DNA from: Peptoniphilus rachelemmaiella
GTDB taxonomy: Bacteria > Bacillota > Clostridia > Tissierellales > Peptoniphilaceae
Reading direction: 5' to 3'
NCBI RefSeq assembly: GCF_943169845.1
Contig: NZ_CALPBW010000006.1
Coordinates: 1 to 64,000, forward strand
Length of the DNA stretch: 64,000 nucleotides
A model generated the notes under the pieces. The model had not been told where the DNA came from, searched no databases, and was given only the letters and a program-made list of their open reading frames with translations. Below are positions 18,159 through 26,910 of the stretch, one piece after another (within the stretch, counting starts at the first letter, position 1; each line of letters starts with the position of its first letter). A program made the position numbers and the translations under genes.

Positions 18159-19501
18159 TGAAAAGGCCGTTATATCAAGCCGTAAAAGGCCTTCGCGGCG
18201 GGGTGAATTTCGCCATGCCCGGGCATAGGGGCCGAGTGGCTTTCGATTTTGACTTCAAGGACGACTGGACAGAGGTCATCGGGGCGGACAATCTTTTAGA
18301 TCCCACGGAGGCCATTACCGAGGCCCAAGCTGAAATCGCCGCGGCTTACGGCGTGAAAAAAAGCGTCATCGTCCCGGCGGGATCCACCACAGGGATCAAG
18401 CTGGCCCTTTACCTTGCCGCGAAGCCCGGGGAGACGATTTTGATTCAGCGTAATTCCCACCAGTCCCTCTTTCACGGGGCGGTGGCGCTGGATCTCCGTC
18501 TATCTTATTTGCCGGCACCGGTGGATGAGGCCACGGGGCTTTTTTCCGGCGTGGATCCCGAGGACGTGGCTAGGGCCTTGGACGCGGATCCGTCGATTTC
18601 CGCCGTATTTTTGACGAGTCCCGATTATTTCGGCGGCGGTTTGAAGCTGAAAGAAATCGCCGACATCGTCCACGCCCGAAACAAAATCCTCATCGTGGAT
18701 GAGGCCCACGGCGCCCATTGGGCCTTTACGCCCCTCGCGGATATGAGCGCCGTTCGCCATGGTGATTACACGGTGCAGTCGTTGCACAAGACCATGGCGG
18801 CCCTTACCGGAGCGGCGCTTTTGCACATAAATAGCCATGTGGAGGAGGAGACGCTTTTAAAGGGCATGGGCCTTTTTCTCTCCACCTCGCCGTCCTATTT
18901 GCTCATGCTTTCCTCGGAATACGCCGTGGCGGCGGGGAAAGACATAGATTGGCAGAAGCTTCTCTGCCATCGTGCGCGGATCGAAAGCCGCCTGCCGCAA
19001 ATCACTGTCGTCAAGGCGCGGGGGCCCTTTGTGGCCTGCACGGATCCTATGAAATTTCTCTTCCACCTGCCCGGCTACCGCGGCGATGAAGTGGTGTCCC
19101 TTTTGGCGGAGAAGGGCGTTTATCTTGAAATGGGCGACGACTATTACGCCCTGGCCATTTTGTCGCCCTATCACACAGACGAGGATGTGGATCGATTGAT
19201 TCGTGCCATCGCATCCTTGCCGAAGAAAGAAGAGAGGACAGGCGTCGAGAAGGGTATATATCCGAAAACGGAAGCGGTTTTTCCGCCGCGGGCGGCTTTC
19301 TTCATGGAGACGGAATCTGTGGCTGTCGGCGAATCCGAAGGCCGAGTGGCGGCACAAAACATCACGCCCTATCCGCCGGGCATTCCCATCGTCACCTACG
19401 GAGAACGAATCACTGAAGAGGTTATGGCGGCCATTTCAGAAAGAGAAGACAGCATCGGCTTTGAAGACGGAAAAATCACGGTCATTAAGGAGGCATTATG
19501 A
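18158..19501 (+). CDS. Orn/Lys/Arg decarboxylase-family PLP enzyme (short form)
   Basis: A 447-residue fold-type I PLP enzyme of the short Gram-positive Orn/Lys/Arg decarboxylase family (YaaO-like). The predicted Schiff-base lysine is in QSLHKTMAAL near residue 210, preceded by the IVDEAHGAHW cofactor motif; N-terminal NFAMPGHRG is also characteristic. It lacks the wing domain of the large inducible E. coli enzymes. Candidate products are cadaverine, putrescine or agmatine; the sequence alone does not choose. The ATG overlaps the radical-SAM stop, and the next gene overlaps its stop, giving a tight three-gene operon. Confidence 0.88.
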   Translation: MKRPLYQAVKGLRGGVNFAMPGHRGRVAFDFDFKDDWTEVIGADNLLDPTEAITEAQAEIAAAYGVKKSVIVPAGSTTGIKLALYLAAKPGETILIQRNSHQSLFHGAVALDLRLSYLPAPVDEATGLFSGVDPEDVARALDADPSISAVFLTSPDYFGGGLKLKEIADIVHARNKILIVDEAHGAHWAFTPLADMSAVRHGDYTVQSLHKTMAALTGAALLHINSHVEEETLLKGMGLFLSTSPSYLLMLSSEYAVAAGKDIDWQKLLCHRARIESRLPQITVVKARGPFVACTDPMKFLFHLPGYRGDEVVSLLAEKGVYLEMGDDYYALAILSPYHTDEDVDRLIRAIASLPKKEERTGVEKGIYPKTEAVFPPRAAFFMETESVAVGESEGRVAAQNITPYPPGIPIVTYGERITEEVMAAISEREDSIGFEDGKITVIKEAL

Positions 19502-19803
19502 AGTATTATCTCGTCGAAGGCAAGTTCAAGACCTTTAACTTTTCACTTTACGATGACGAAAACAAGGCGCTGAAGAAAGAATTCCATGACTTTTTACAAG
19601 CGGGCATGGATCGGGGGGATTTTCTCATGTTCGGCGATAAGGCCCACGGCTTTCTCGGCTTGGTTAGAGGCAATCACTTAGATGAAGTGTTGTCGGAATT
19701 CGAAAACGACCCGCTGACACTGGCCGATGTGGTGGAATACCGCATCGTCGAAATCGAAGATGCCATCCTCAGCAACCATCCGGAGAAATTTTTAGAAAAA
19801 TAA
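19498..19803 (+). CDS. Small YciI-like domain protein
   Basis: A 101-residue soluble protein with a ferredoxin-like alpha-beta pattern: N-terminal strand KYYLVEGKF, a helix with EFHDFLQAGMDRGDFLMFG, then LVRGNHLDEVLSEFENDPL and VVEYRIVEIED. The arrangement resembles YCII-domain proteins, small dimers of mostly unknown function. The match is by pattern only. It overlaps the decarboxylase stop by four bases (ATGA) and ends the operon before a terminator. Confidence 0.6.
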   Translation: MKYYLVEGKFKTFNFSLYDDENKALKKEFHDFLQAGMDRGDFLMFGDKAHGFLGLVRGNHLDEVLSEFENDPLTLADVVEYRIVEIEDAILSNHPEKFLEK

Positions 19804-19812
19804 ACAAGCAAA

Positions 19813-19836
19813 AAGCGAGCACACTAGGCTCGCTTT
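19813..19836 (+). terminator. Hairpin terminator of the decarboxylase operon
   Basis: AAGCGAGC, seven-base loop, GCTCGCTTT; only a short T tract. A near copy of this hairpin recurs at 21831-21854. Confidence 0.65.
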
Positions 19837-19897
19837 GGACACAAGACAAGCGATCAACACCATTAGGGGTTTATCTTCTTATGTGCGTTCCTGTATG

Positions 19898-19934
19898 AAA
19901 AATGCCGAAGTCCAAAGGGGCTTCGGCATTTTTT
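19898..19934. terminator. Strong bidirectional terminator
   Basis: AAAATGCCGAAG pairs with CTTCGGCATTTT around a ten-base loop, with A and T tracts on the two sides. It serves the plus-strand operon and the minus-strand anti-sigma gene, which converge here. Confidence 0.9.
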
Positions 19935-20011
19935 GCGATTAAAAGGCTCATGATCGTTAATGTGATTTATTCTATATTTTCAAGGACGCAATTTTACGGA
20001 AAAAGTGCGAT

Positions 20012-21058
20012 TCATTTGCTTGCAGACAAATTAAAGGTAAATTCGTCGCCTATGGCTTCCTCCTCATTGGATTCTTTTCCGCCATGGTTTGGAAGTTCCG
20101 CTTTATATAATTGACATTTCAATGTTGAGATGTCGTTTAACAATTCATCGGCAGTGACTTCGCTGGTAACCGGCGAGAAGTAGAGGGTCGACGTGTTCTT
20201 GTCTGCTTCGATCGTTTCGAAATAAACTAAGCGACCTTTGGAATCTCTCGCCTTCACCGAAAAAATAGTGTCCTTCGCCGATGACGGATAGGTGAGTATC
20301 ATTTTTTGTGAAGCCGGGCTCATAGTGAATTCTTTAATCATAATTCCGTTTGTATTCGGTACGGCAAAATCTTTTGCGATGATCCTTTTCTCCATTTTCA
20401 TCTTCGCCATATCCACATGAGTAGTAATAGAAATTTTTTTGCTGTTGCCCAAAAGCGTGTCAAAGATAAACTCCAGCTGTGCCGTGCCTTCCTTCGGTAG
20501 GGGACTTTCCAAGGAATATATTAAAGATGTGGCGGTTACATTGGGCTTGCCCGGCAAATTTCCTTCCTGGCCGCTTGAGCCGAGGACGTTGACTCTTTTA
20601 CCGTTTACTTTAAGCTCCGTTAAGTTGGCACCCTCCGACAGCTTTTCACCTGGACCATTGAAGCTCAAAAGCACGGCGTAGAGATTATTGTCCTCTGTCG
20701 TAATGGTATCCAAAACATATTTTTTGCCGTCTATTTCGAAGGGTTCATGTAATTTGACGCTGTACTTGTCTACATCGGGTGATAGGCCCATTGCGCTCGA
20801 CAAACTAAGTGTGATGTTGTCCGTGATCTCTCTCGTCTTTGCTAAAACATAGCCGCCGGATGCATAGTTCGTAACGCCAAAGGCCAAAAGCAATATGGCC
20901 GCGATCGCTCCTGTTTTTCTGACGAAAAGTCGTCTCTTGTTGTTGCGTTTCAATTTCTTCACCACCTTTTTGAGATTTTCTCTTTCAAAATCTTTGAGAG
21001 GAACCTCTTCGTATTCTATTTTTATATCGTTCAATCGATCGTAAAGATTATCCTTCAT
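20012..21058 (-). CDS. DUF4179 anti-sigma-factor-like membrane protein
   Basis: A 348-residue protein with a cytoplasmic N-terminus of about 45 residues, one membrane helix (about 48-68, TGAIAAILLLAFGVTNYASGG) and a large outside domain of beta-rich DUF4179 type. This layout, and its place directly after and overlapping a sigma factor gene, fit a membrane anti-sigma factor. It would hold the sigma factor at the membrane until an envelope signal is sensed. The signal is unknown. The overlap is ATGA, so the pair is co-translated. Confidence 0.75.
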   Translation of the reverse strand: MKDNLYDRLNDIKIEYEEVPLKDFERENLKKVVKKLKRNNKRRLFVRKTGAIAAILLLAFGVTNYASGGYVLAKTREITDNITLSLSSAMGLSPDVDKYSVKLHEPFEIDGKKYVLDTITTEDNNLYAVLLSFNGPGEKLSEGANLTELKVNGKRVNVLGSSGQEGNLPGKPNVTATSLIYSLESPLPKEGTAQLEFIFDTLLGNSKKISITTHVDMAKMKMEKRIIAKDFAVPNTNGIMIKEFTMSPASQKMILTYPSSAKDTIFSVKARDSKGRLVYFETIEADKNTSTLYFSPVTSEVTADELLNDISTLKCQLYKAELPNHGGKESNEEEAIGDEFTFNLSASK

Positions 21059-21570
21059 ACATTTTCACCTCTCCATCTTCTTAAAAGCTTCCTCGCCCTG
21101 CTAACCTTTTGATAGGCATTTTCCGTGGAAATATGTTGCTCCGATGCCGCCTCGCCATAGGAAAGCCCGCGAATAAAAATATTTTCAAAGAGTTTTTTAT
21201 CCTCATCGCCCAAGGTGGATAGAGCTTCTTCTATTTCTAAATTGGAATGGACGTCGGAATCTTTTGACGCGGAATTTTCGTCGAGAAGAATAGCCTCAAA
21301 TTTGCTTTCTCTTCGGAGCAAATCGATGGCTTTGTATTTTGAAACCGCAGCACACCAATTTTTAAAAGAAGACCGCTTCGGATCAAAATAGTCGATATTT
21401 TGCCAGATACTTAGAAGAGAATCATTCATCGCTTCATCCCAAAGGCTCGGGTATTTCCAAAGTGTTTTTGAGATCACGCCTTTTAACACTTTCCCATATA
21501 ATTCGATGACGACGTACAACGCGTCTTCATCTCTGTTCTTCAGCCTTTTTATCAACTCTTTAGTCTCCAT
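21055..21570 (-). CDS. ECF-type RNA polymerase sigma factor
   Basis: A 171-residue sigma-70-family protein of extracytoplasmic-function size. Region 2 covers about residues 15-80 (DEAMNDSLLSIWQNIDYFDP, then FKNWCAAVSKYKAIDLLRRES). Region 4 is at the C-terminus (LSYGEAASEQHISTENAYQKVSRARKLL), the helix-turn-helix that reads the -35 box. The chosen ATG has AAAGGAGG ahead of it; an upstream in-frame start is not needed. It overlaps the DUF4179 gene, its likely anti-sigma factor. Upstream the minus strand shows AGAACCATGAACC, which might belong to an autoregulated promoter, but no clear -10 pairs with it. Confidence 0.85.
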   Translation of the reverse strand: METKELIKRLKNRDEDALYVVIELYGKVLKGVISKTLWKYPSLWDEAMNDSLLSIWQNIDYFDPKRSSFKNWCAAVSKYKAIDLLRRESKFEAILLDENSASKDSDVHSNLEIEEALSTLGDEDKKLFENIFIRGLSYGEAASEQHISTENAYQKVSRARKLLRRWRGENV

Positions 21571-21778
21571 ATTTCCTCCTTTCACTAGTATATTCGTGCC
21601 GGGGTTCATGGTTCTGACAATTTTTTAAGGGGCTTCTTATTAAAATAAGACGAGCTTCACTTATTCCCGGTTGCAGACAAATACCATCTTTAGTCGAATT
21701 TATCTCTTTTTTATGGCGCGGAATCAGCCGACAGTTTTTAATAGTTGACGATTTAGCGTTTAAGTAGATTTGAGTCTA

Positions 21779-21817
21779 TAAAAAAGGAAAGGTGAATCAT
21801 GTGATTCTCCTTTCCTT
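21779..21817 (-). terminator. Terminator of the methionine operon
   Basis: On the minus strand AAGGAAAGGAGAATCA pairs with its near-perfect complement around a three-base loop and is followed by six T residues. Confidence 0.85.
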
Positions 21818-21830
21818 ATCCATCGCTTCG

Positions 21831-21854
21831 AAGCGAGCACAGGCTCGCTTTTTC
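21831..21854. repeat. GCGAGC hairpin, near copy of the one at 19813
   Basis: AAGCGAGCACAGGCTCGCTTTTT forms a compact hairpin with a T-run on the plus strand. It is a close copy of 19813-19836 and lies between the metH stop and its main terminator. Confidence 0.7.
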
Positions 21855-21865
21855 TATGTCGAAAT

Positions 21866-24238
21866 TTACTTGTCTTCAAAAAATGTTTCCGCAAAGCGCA
21901 CGGAAGCCATGGCGTCTTTGCAATAAACGTGGGCACCGATCTCTTGGGCATAGTCTTCCGTTAAGACGGCGCCGCCGACCATAACCTTTGTGTCGGGGGC
22001 TTGTTTTTTCAGAAGGTCGATGGTCTCTTCCATAAAGGGCACCGTGGTGGTCATGAGGGCGGAGAGGCCCACGAGGGGAATGTGCTCTTCTTTTACCGAC
22101 GCCACGATTTTTTCCGGCGAGACATCTTTTCCCAAGTCCAAGATATCGAAGCCGTAGTTTTCCAAAAGGGCCTTCACGATGTTTTTTCCGATGTCGTGAA
22201 TGTCGCCTTTCACCGTGGCCACGAGAATGCGACCTTTGTTTTCGGCCACATTGCCTTCTTCGTCCATTTTGGCGCGGATCACCGTAAAGGCCGCGGCGGC
22301 GGCATCGGCGGCGCGAAGGAGCTGGGGCAGGAAGAGGGTCTTTTCCTCAAAGCCTCGGCCCACTTTGTCCAGAGAGGGAACCAAGTAGCCGTTAATAATG
22401 TCGATGGGGCTGTGATCGGAAAGAAGGGCTACAGTCATGTCCTTGGCATCTTTGCTCAGGCCCTTTTCGATGGCGTAGGAAAGATCCCGGTCGCCGGCGT
22501 GGGCCGCGGTTTTTTCTTCTTCCGTAAAGGCGGCGATGAAATCGCTGAAATCCGGATCGCAGCCTAAAAGGGCCATGGAGGATTTGTAGGCCTTTTGCAT
22601 GAGGGCCGAGGAGGGATTCACGATCCCTGCACTGAGCCCGGCGGCAAGGCACATGGCGTAGAAATTGCTGTTAATGAGCTCCCGATTGGGCAGGCCGAAG
22701 GAAATGTTGGACACGCCCAAGGTGGAGTGAAGGCCACGGGCCTTCAAACGGCGCAAGGTTTCGAGGACCACGACGGCGCCGTCTTTTTGGCTGGAGATGG
22801 TCATGGCCAAGGGGTCGAAAAGAAACGCTTCGGGCCCCAGGCCGTAGCGGGCGCCTTCTTCGAGGATGGCATCCACGATGGCCATGCGCTTTTCCACGGT
22901 TTTCGGTATGCCCTCGTCGTCTAAGAGAAGGGCCACGCAAAGTCCGCCGTATTTTTTCGCCACGGGAAAGACGGCGTCCATGGTGGATTTTTTGCCGCTC
23001 ACGGAATTAAGTAAGGGTCGGCCGTTGTAGATGCGGGCGGCAGCTTCCATGGCATCGGGGTTGCTGGTGTCGATGGCCAGTGGCAGATCACACACCCCTT
23101 GCAGGGCGCGGATAATTTCCGGCAGCACCGCCACTTCGTCAAGGCCGGGCACGCCCACATTGACGTCCAAGACGTGGGCGCCGTCATCTTCCTCTTCCAA
23201 GGCGATGGCCAGCACCGCCGAGGTGTGGCGATCCTTCAGGGCCTGCTGCAGGTATTTTTTTCCCGTGGGATTGAGCCGCTCGCCGATCATCACCGGCTTT
23301 TCGTCGAAGTCCACGACATGGGTGTAGGAGCTTACGGCGGATCGGGGGCGCCCCTTCGGCGGGGTGACGTCAATGGCACGGGTTTTCTCCACAGTTTTTT
23401 CGATGTAGGCGGGAAGGGTGCCGCAGCAGCCGCCGAGTACGCCCACGCCCATCTCCGCAAACTGAATCATGTAATCGGAAAAGGCCTCGGCGTCGATGTC
23501 GTAGGTGGTTTTTCCGTCTTTTATGCTCGGCAGACCGGCATTGGGACTCACGATGACGGGGATGGTGGCGAGGGACGTCATTTTTTCCATAAGGGGCAGG
23601 GTTTGCACCGGGCCGAAGGAGCAGTTCATGCCGATGGCATCGGCACCTAAGGCTGTGGTCATTTCCACAAAGGCGTCCATGTCGCAGCCCGTTAAGAGGC
23701 GTCCGTCTTCCTGAAAGGCGGCGGTGACGAAGACGGGAAGATCCGAATTTTCTTTGGCGGCGAGTAGGGCCGCTTTAATCTCGTAGGTATCGGACATGGT
23801 CTCGATGGTAATTAAATCCGATCCGGCCGCGGCACCGGCCGTGACGATTTCCTTAAAACAATCGTAGGCATCTTCAAAGGGCACATCCCCTAAAGGTGCC
23901 AGGATTTTTCCCAAGGGTCCGATATCCAGAGACACGTAGCCGGCACCTTCCGCCTCCACGGCGGCTTTTCCGTTGGCTACGGCGGCGGCCACCACCGTTT
24001 CGACCGACACGTCAGAATCCGCAAACTTAAAGCGGTTGGCGCCGAATGTATTGGTGAGGATAATGTCCGCGCCGCTTTTTAAATAGGCTCGGTGCATATC
24101 AACGATGACTTCGGGTGCGTCGATGTTTAAAATCTCCGGCAGGGCCCCGGCCTCCAAGCCCTGTGCCTGTAAGTAGGTGCCGCAGGCGCCGTCGTAGTAG
24201 AGGCGGCCGTTTTTTAATGAATCCAATAGCGATGTCAT
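21866..24238 (-). CDS. metH: Cobalamin-dependent methionine synthase, without reactivation domain
   Basis: This 790-residue enzyme transfers a methyl group from methyltetrahydrofolate via cobalamin to homocysteine, giving methionine. Domains in order: homocysteine methyltransferase (about 1-290, zinc-ligand cysteines in GMNCSFGP and GGCCGT), pterin-binding domain (about 310-560, starts MIGERLNPTGKK), cap and B12-binding module (about 580-790). The cobalamin-binding signature GDIHDIGKNIV supplies the axial histidine. The C-terminal S-adenosylmethionine-dependent reactivation domain of the long E. coli form is absent; it is the separate gene immediately upstream. GGAGG precedes the ATG. It is the last gene of a three-gene operon. 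Confidence 0.95.
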   Translation of the reverse strand: MTSLLDSLKNGRLYYDGACGTYLQAQGLEAGALPEILNIDAPEVIVDMHRAYLKSGADIILTNTFGANRFKFADSDVSVETVVAAAVANGKAAVEAEGAGYVSLDIGPLGKILAPLGDVPFEDAYDCFKEIVTAGAAAGSDLITIETMSDTYEIKAALLAAKENSDLPVFVTAAFQEDGRLLTGCDMDAFVEMTTALGADAIGMNCSFGPVQTLPLMEKMTSLATIPVIVSPNAGLPSIKDGKTTYDIDAEAFSDYMIQFAEMGVGVLGGCCGTLPAYIEKTVEKTRAIDVTPPKGRPRSAVSSYTHVVDFDEKPVMIGERLNPTGKKYLQQALKDRHTSAVLAIALEEEDDGAHVLDVNVGVPGLDEVAVLPEIIRALQGVCDLPLAIDTSNPDAMEAAARIYNGRPLLNSVSGKKSTMDAVFPVAKKYGGLCVALLLDDEGIPKTVEKRMAIVDAILEEGARYGLGPEAFLFDPLAMTISSQKDGAVVVLETLRRLKARGLHSTLGVSNISFGLPNRELINSNFYAMCLAAGLSAGIVNPSSALMQKAYKSSMALLGCDPDFSDFIAAFTEEEKTAAHAGDRDLSYAIEKGLSKDAKDMTVALLSDHSPIDIINGYLVPSLDKVGRGFEEKTLFLPQLLRAADAAAAAFTVIRAKMDEEGNVAENKGRILVATVKGDIHDIGKNIVKALLENYGFDILDLGKDVSPEKIVASVKEEHIPLVGLSALMTTTVPFMEETIDLLKKQAPDTKVMVGGAVLTEDYAQEIGAHVYCKDAMASVRFAETFFEDK

Positions 24239-24861
24239 AGATTCCTCCGATCCAAACCCATAAGGGCGGTAATGGTTTTTGTCGGGACGAGCATATTGCC
24301 TTCTGTCAGGGCGATATGCATTTTTTTATCCGCCTGCAAACTGCGAATCAAGGGCCACTGAAATTCCAAACCGAAATCGGCGAAGCCGGGGGAGAAGCGG
24401 GGATGGCCAAAAAAGCCCTGTTGCGCCGCTTCATCCCGCACTTGGGCGCAGTAGTGATTGGCGTAACTTTCTAAGTACTCGGCGCAGCAGGCGTCGGTAA
24501 TAAAAGCGTCGGCCTTCGATGTAATAAGCAGGCGGCTGATCAGCCGGTCCACGGCGGGGCCCAAGGTCATGGCAAAGAGAAGGGCGTATTCGCTGGTCTT
24601 CATATTCTTTTGAAGCATTTCACTTTCAGTAGAAAAGTCGCCGAAGACGATGGCGCCGTCTTGTTTCGTTATGGGTCGAAGGGAAGCCACGGCGCGTACA
24701 TCCACCGTGTCTTTGAGGCGCAACAAATTCCGCTCCACATCGGCGGAGGTGGCATCGTCGGGGGCATTTCCCTCCAGGCGCAGGTAGCGGTATATTTCTC
24801 TGCGCCGTAAATCCTCGAGATCGAGGGCGGGCACGTCGTGAATGGACGCCAGATCAAGCAT
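24235..24861 (-). CDS. Methionine synthase reactivation-domain protein
   Basis: A 208-residue stand-alone version of the C-terminal activation domain of MetH (Met_synt_B12 family). It is thought to bind S-adenosylmethionine and help remethylate cobalamin that has been oxidised during turnover. The RFSPGFADFGLEFQ stretch near residue 155 matches the family's conserved RxSPGYGD-type motif, although the expected tyrosine is phenylalanine and the glycine alanine. It overlaps metF by eight bases and metH by four, so the three products are made together. Confidence 0.85.
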   Translation of the reverse strand: MLDLASIHDVPALDLEDLRRREIYRYLRLEGNAPDDATSADVERNLLRLKDTVDVRAVASLRPITKQDGAIVFGDFSTESEMLQKNMKTSEYALLFAMTLGPAVDRLISRLLITSKADAFITDACCAEYLESYANHYCAQVRDEAAQQGFFGHPRFSPGFADFGLEFQWPLIRSLQADKKMHIALTEGNMLVPTKTITALMGLDRRNL

Positions 24862-25717
24862 GGAAAAGGCGGCCTAAATCGCGGACAATCCGCTCCGGAA
24901 TGGCCGGCTTATTCATGGTGTAGACGTGAATACCGCTGACGCCTGCAGCCACGAGATCCGCCATTTGACTTTCGGAATAGGTTAGCCCCGCATCGAACAT
25001 GGCGTCGGGATTGTCTTTAAAGCGATCAACCATGCGCAAGAGGGGATCGGGCAGGGCGGCATCGCTTAAATCCTTGATGCGGCGCACTTGCCCGGCGCTT
25101 GTAATGGGCATAATGCCGGCTAAAATAGGCACGTCGATGCCTATGGCGCGGGCCTTTTCCAAAAAGCGGTAAAAGACCTCGTTGTCGAAGAACATTTGCG
25201 TGGTTAAGAAGTCCACGCCCATGTCCACCTTTTCCTTTAACTGACGCAGTTCTTCGTCCATGGAAAGAGCGGGGTTGTTGCCCTCGGGGAAGCAGGCGGC
25301 GCCGATGGTAAAATCGCCGCGCTCGCGGAAGTATTCCACCATGTCTTTGGCATAGGGCAAGTAAGCGTCCTCGCCCAGCTCCCGGGCGGAGTCGCCGCCT
25401 AAGACGAGAATGTTCTTTACTTTGTTTGCCGTGAGCTCGTCGTAAATGGCGGGAAGTTCCGTTTTCGGAATGCCCGAGCAGGTCAGGTGTGCGATGGAGG
25501 GAATTCCCATCACTTCACTGACTGCATTTGAAATTTGAATGGTTTGATCGCCGCCGCTGCCGTCGGCCTTAAAGGTGACGGACATAAAGTCGGGCTCGTA
25601 GGCCGCCATGCGCGCAGCTGAGGCCATAACGGCCTTCAAAGACATTCGTTGATTCGGGGGAAAGATTTCAAATGAGAGTCGTGTGTGATTGGGTGAAAAA
25701 AATTCTTTAATGTGCAT
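24854..25717 (-). CDS. metF: Methylenetetrahydrofolate reductase
   Basis: A 287-residue flavoprotein that reduces 5,10-methylene- to 5-methyltetrahydrofolate, the methyl donor for the adjacent methionine synthase. It is a TIM barrel of normal bacterial length with SFEIFPPNQ at the N-terminus (catalytic glutamate of the FEFFPP-type motif), VTFKADGSGGDQT, HLTCSG, and a GADFLTTQMFF-like segment (here GVDFLTTQMFFD). GGAGG lies seven bases ahead of the ATG. It is the first gene of the methionine operon. The transcript leader is very short, leaving no room for an S-adenosylmethionine or cobalamin riboswitch. Confidence 0.95.
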   Translation of the reverse strand: MHIKEFFSPNHTRLSFEIFPPNQRMSLKAVMASAARMAAYEPDFMSVTFKADGSGGDQTIQISNAVSEVMGIPSIAHLTCSGIPKTELPAIYDELTANKVKNILVLGGDSARELGEDAYLPYAKDMVEYFRERGDFTIGAACFPEGNNPALSMDEELRQLKEKVDMGVDFLTTQMFFDNEVFYRFLEKARAIGIDVPILAGIMPITSAGQVRRIKDLSDAALPDPLLRMVDRFKDNPDAMFDAGLTYSESQMADLVAAGVSGIHVYTMNKPAIPERIVRDLGRLFHA

Positions 25718-25743
25718 AAATTACCTCCAAAAGTAATTTTCAC

Positions 25744-25771
25744 ATTATAACACAGAAAGCACGTCGCGCAA
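25744..25771 (-). promoter_or_regulatory. Promoter of the methionine operon
   Basis: On the minus strand TTGCGC, a 16-base spacer and TATAAT (preceded by TGTGT). The start of transcription would be about 20 bases before the metF ATG. Confidence 0.65.
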
Positions 25772-25826
25772 TAGCGTTTCGTGAATGGTGGGACATATTT
25801 CACGCGAAAGGCCGGCGACGTGCTTT
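25756..25826. repeat. Long inverted repeat over the metF promoter
   Basis: Perfect 12-base arms (AAAGCACGTCGC and its complement) are separated by 47 bases that contain a second, smaller repeat (TTTCGTGAA/TTCACGCGAAA). One arm overlaps the stop codon of the upstream glycosyltransferase gene; the other overlaps the -35 region of the metF promoter. In a read-through transcript it would form a large 3' structure. Confidence 0.65.
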
Positions 25827-26910
25827 ATTTTTTCTTTGCGAAGATATAAAAATGTTGGACAAGATAACTGATGACGAATACGGTAATTTCCACGCAGAGT
25901 TTCGCTGCCGTGGCTTGAAGGCCTAAGACATGGCCGTAGAAACTTAAGAGCAGGCTGTTGGCCGTAAGTAGGAGGGCGACGAGGGCGGCGTACTGCAAGA
26001 AATCTTCGATTAAGGGATCGTTGGATTCAAAGACGTAATTGCGGTTTAAGTAGAAATTTAAATTGGCGCTGATGAGCCGTGCTGCCACATTGGGAATGGT
26101 CAGAGCATAGGGGATATTGAAAGGGCGGGCAAGGTAATAAAATAAATTAAAAAGCAGAAAGTCCAGGGTGAAGCTAATGATGCCGCTTAATGTAAAGAGC
26201 ACGGCTTCGCCGTTATCCAAGAGGCTGCGAAAGATCCGCGCCGAATCTTTCACGGCATCGTAGTGGGATGTGGAGTTTTCCTTGTCCCTGTAAATGGTTT
26301 CGATGGGCACCTGCACCAGGGGATAGGGGCTTTTCGCCCAGTCCATGAGCTGGCGCATTTCGTATTCGTAGCGCTCGCCCTTCGTGGCAAGGAGCAGATC
26401 CAAATGCTCGGTGCTGAAGGCTCGAAGGCCCGTTTGGGTGTCGTCCAAATCCTTGATGCCGGAAAGGTAGCCGAAAAATTTTGCCGTGAGGCGATTGCCG
26501 ACGCGGGAGCGCAGGGGCGTGTTCTCGGGAAAATCCCGCACGCCCAATACGAGGGCGTTCGGATTTTCGTGCACCGCCTTGAGAATGCGCAGGGTATCTT
26601 CGGGGCTGTGCTGGCCGTCGGCATCGGCGGTAACGATAAATTCCACATCGGGCATGGAAGAGGCGATCTTTTCCATGGCATACTTCATGGCGTAGCCCTT
26701 GCCTCGATTGGTTTCGTAAGACAGCAGCGTGACCTCGTCGGGTAGTTGATCGAAGAGAGGCTTAAAGGCCTCGCCGCTTCCGTCGTCGACAACGAGCACT
26801 TGAAGCTTTTTGGCGAGAAGGGCCTTCGCGAAAGAAAGAAGGCTTTCGTCGGGCTCGTAGGCGGGAATTAAAACCAGATCCCGATTGGATTCAAAGACGC
26901 GATCAGTCAT
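25825..26910 (-). CDS. Family 2 glycosyltransferase fused to GtrA membrane domain
   Basis: A 361-residue protein in two parts. Residues about 10-225 form a GT-A glycosyltransferase of the dolichyl-phosphate mannose synthase type (IPAYEPDESL, VVDDGSG, the metal-binding TADADGQHSPED). Residues about 235-361 form a four-helix GtrA domain. Such proteins attach a sugar to a polyprenyl-phosphate carrier and help flip it, for cell-wall polymer or surface glycan decoration. The sugar is unknown. The start overlaps the murI stop by eight bases, linking it to wall synthesis. Confidence 0.9.
   Translation of the reverse strand: MTDRVFESNRDLVLIPAYEPDESLLSFAKALLAKKLQVLVVDDGSGEAFKPLFDQLPDEVTLLSYETNRGKGYAMKYAMEKIASSMPDVEFIVTADADGQHSPEDTLRILKAVHENPNALVLGVRDFPENTPLRSRVGNRLTAKFFGYLSGIKDLDDTQTGLRAFSTEHLDLLLATKGERYEYEMRQLMDWAKSPYPLVQVPIETIYRDKENSTSHYDAVKDSARIFRSLLDNGEAVLFTLSGIISFTLDFLLFNLFYYLARPFNIPYALTIPNVAARLISANLNFYLNRNYVFESNDPLIEDFLQYAALVALLLTANSLLLSFYGHVLGLQATAAKLCVEITVFVISYLVQHFYIFAKKK

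Noticed and set aside
25718..25830. S-adenosylmethionine, cobalamin or T-box leader ahead of metF
   Set aside because: The predicted transcript start is only about 20 bases from the ATG, and none of the conserved core sequences is present.
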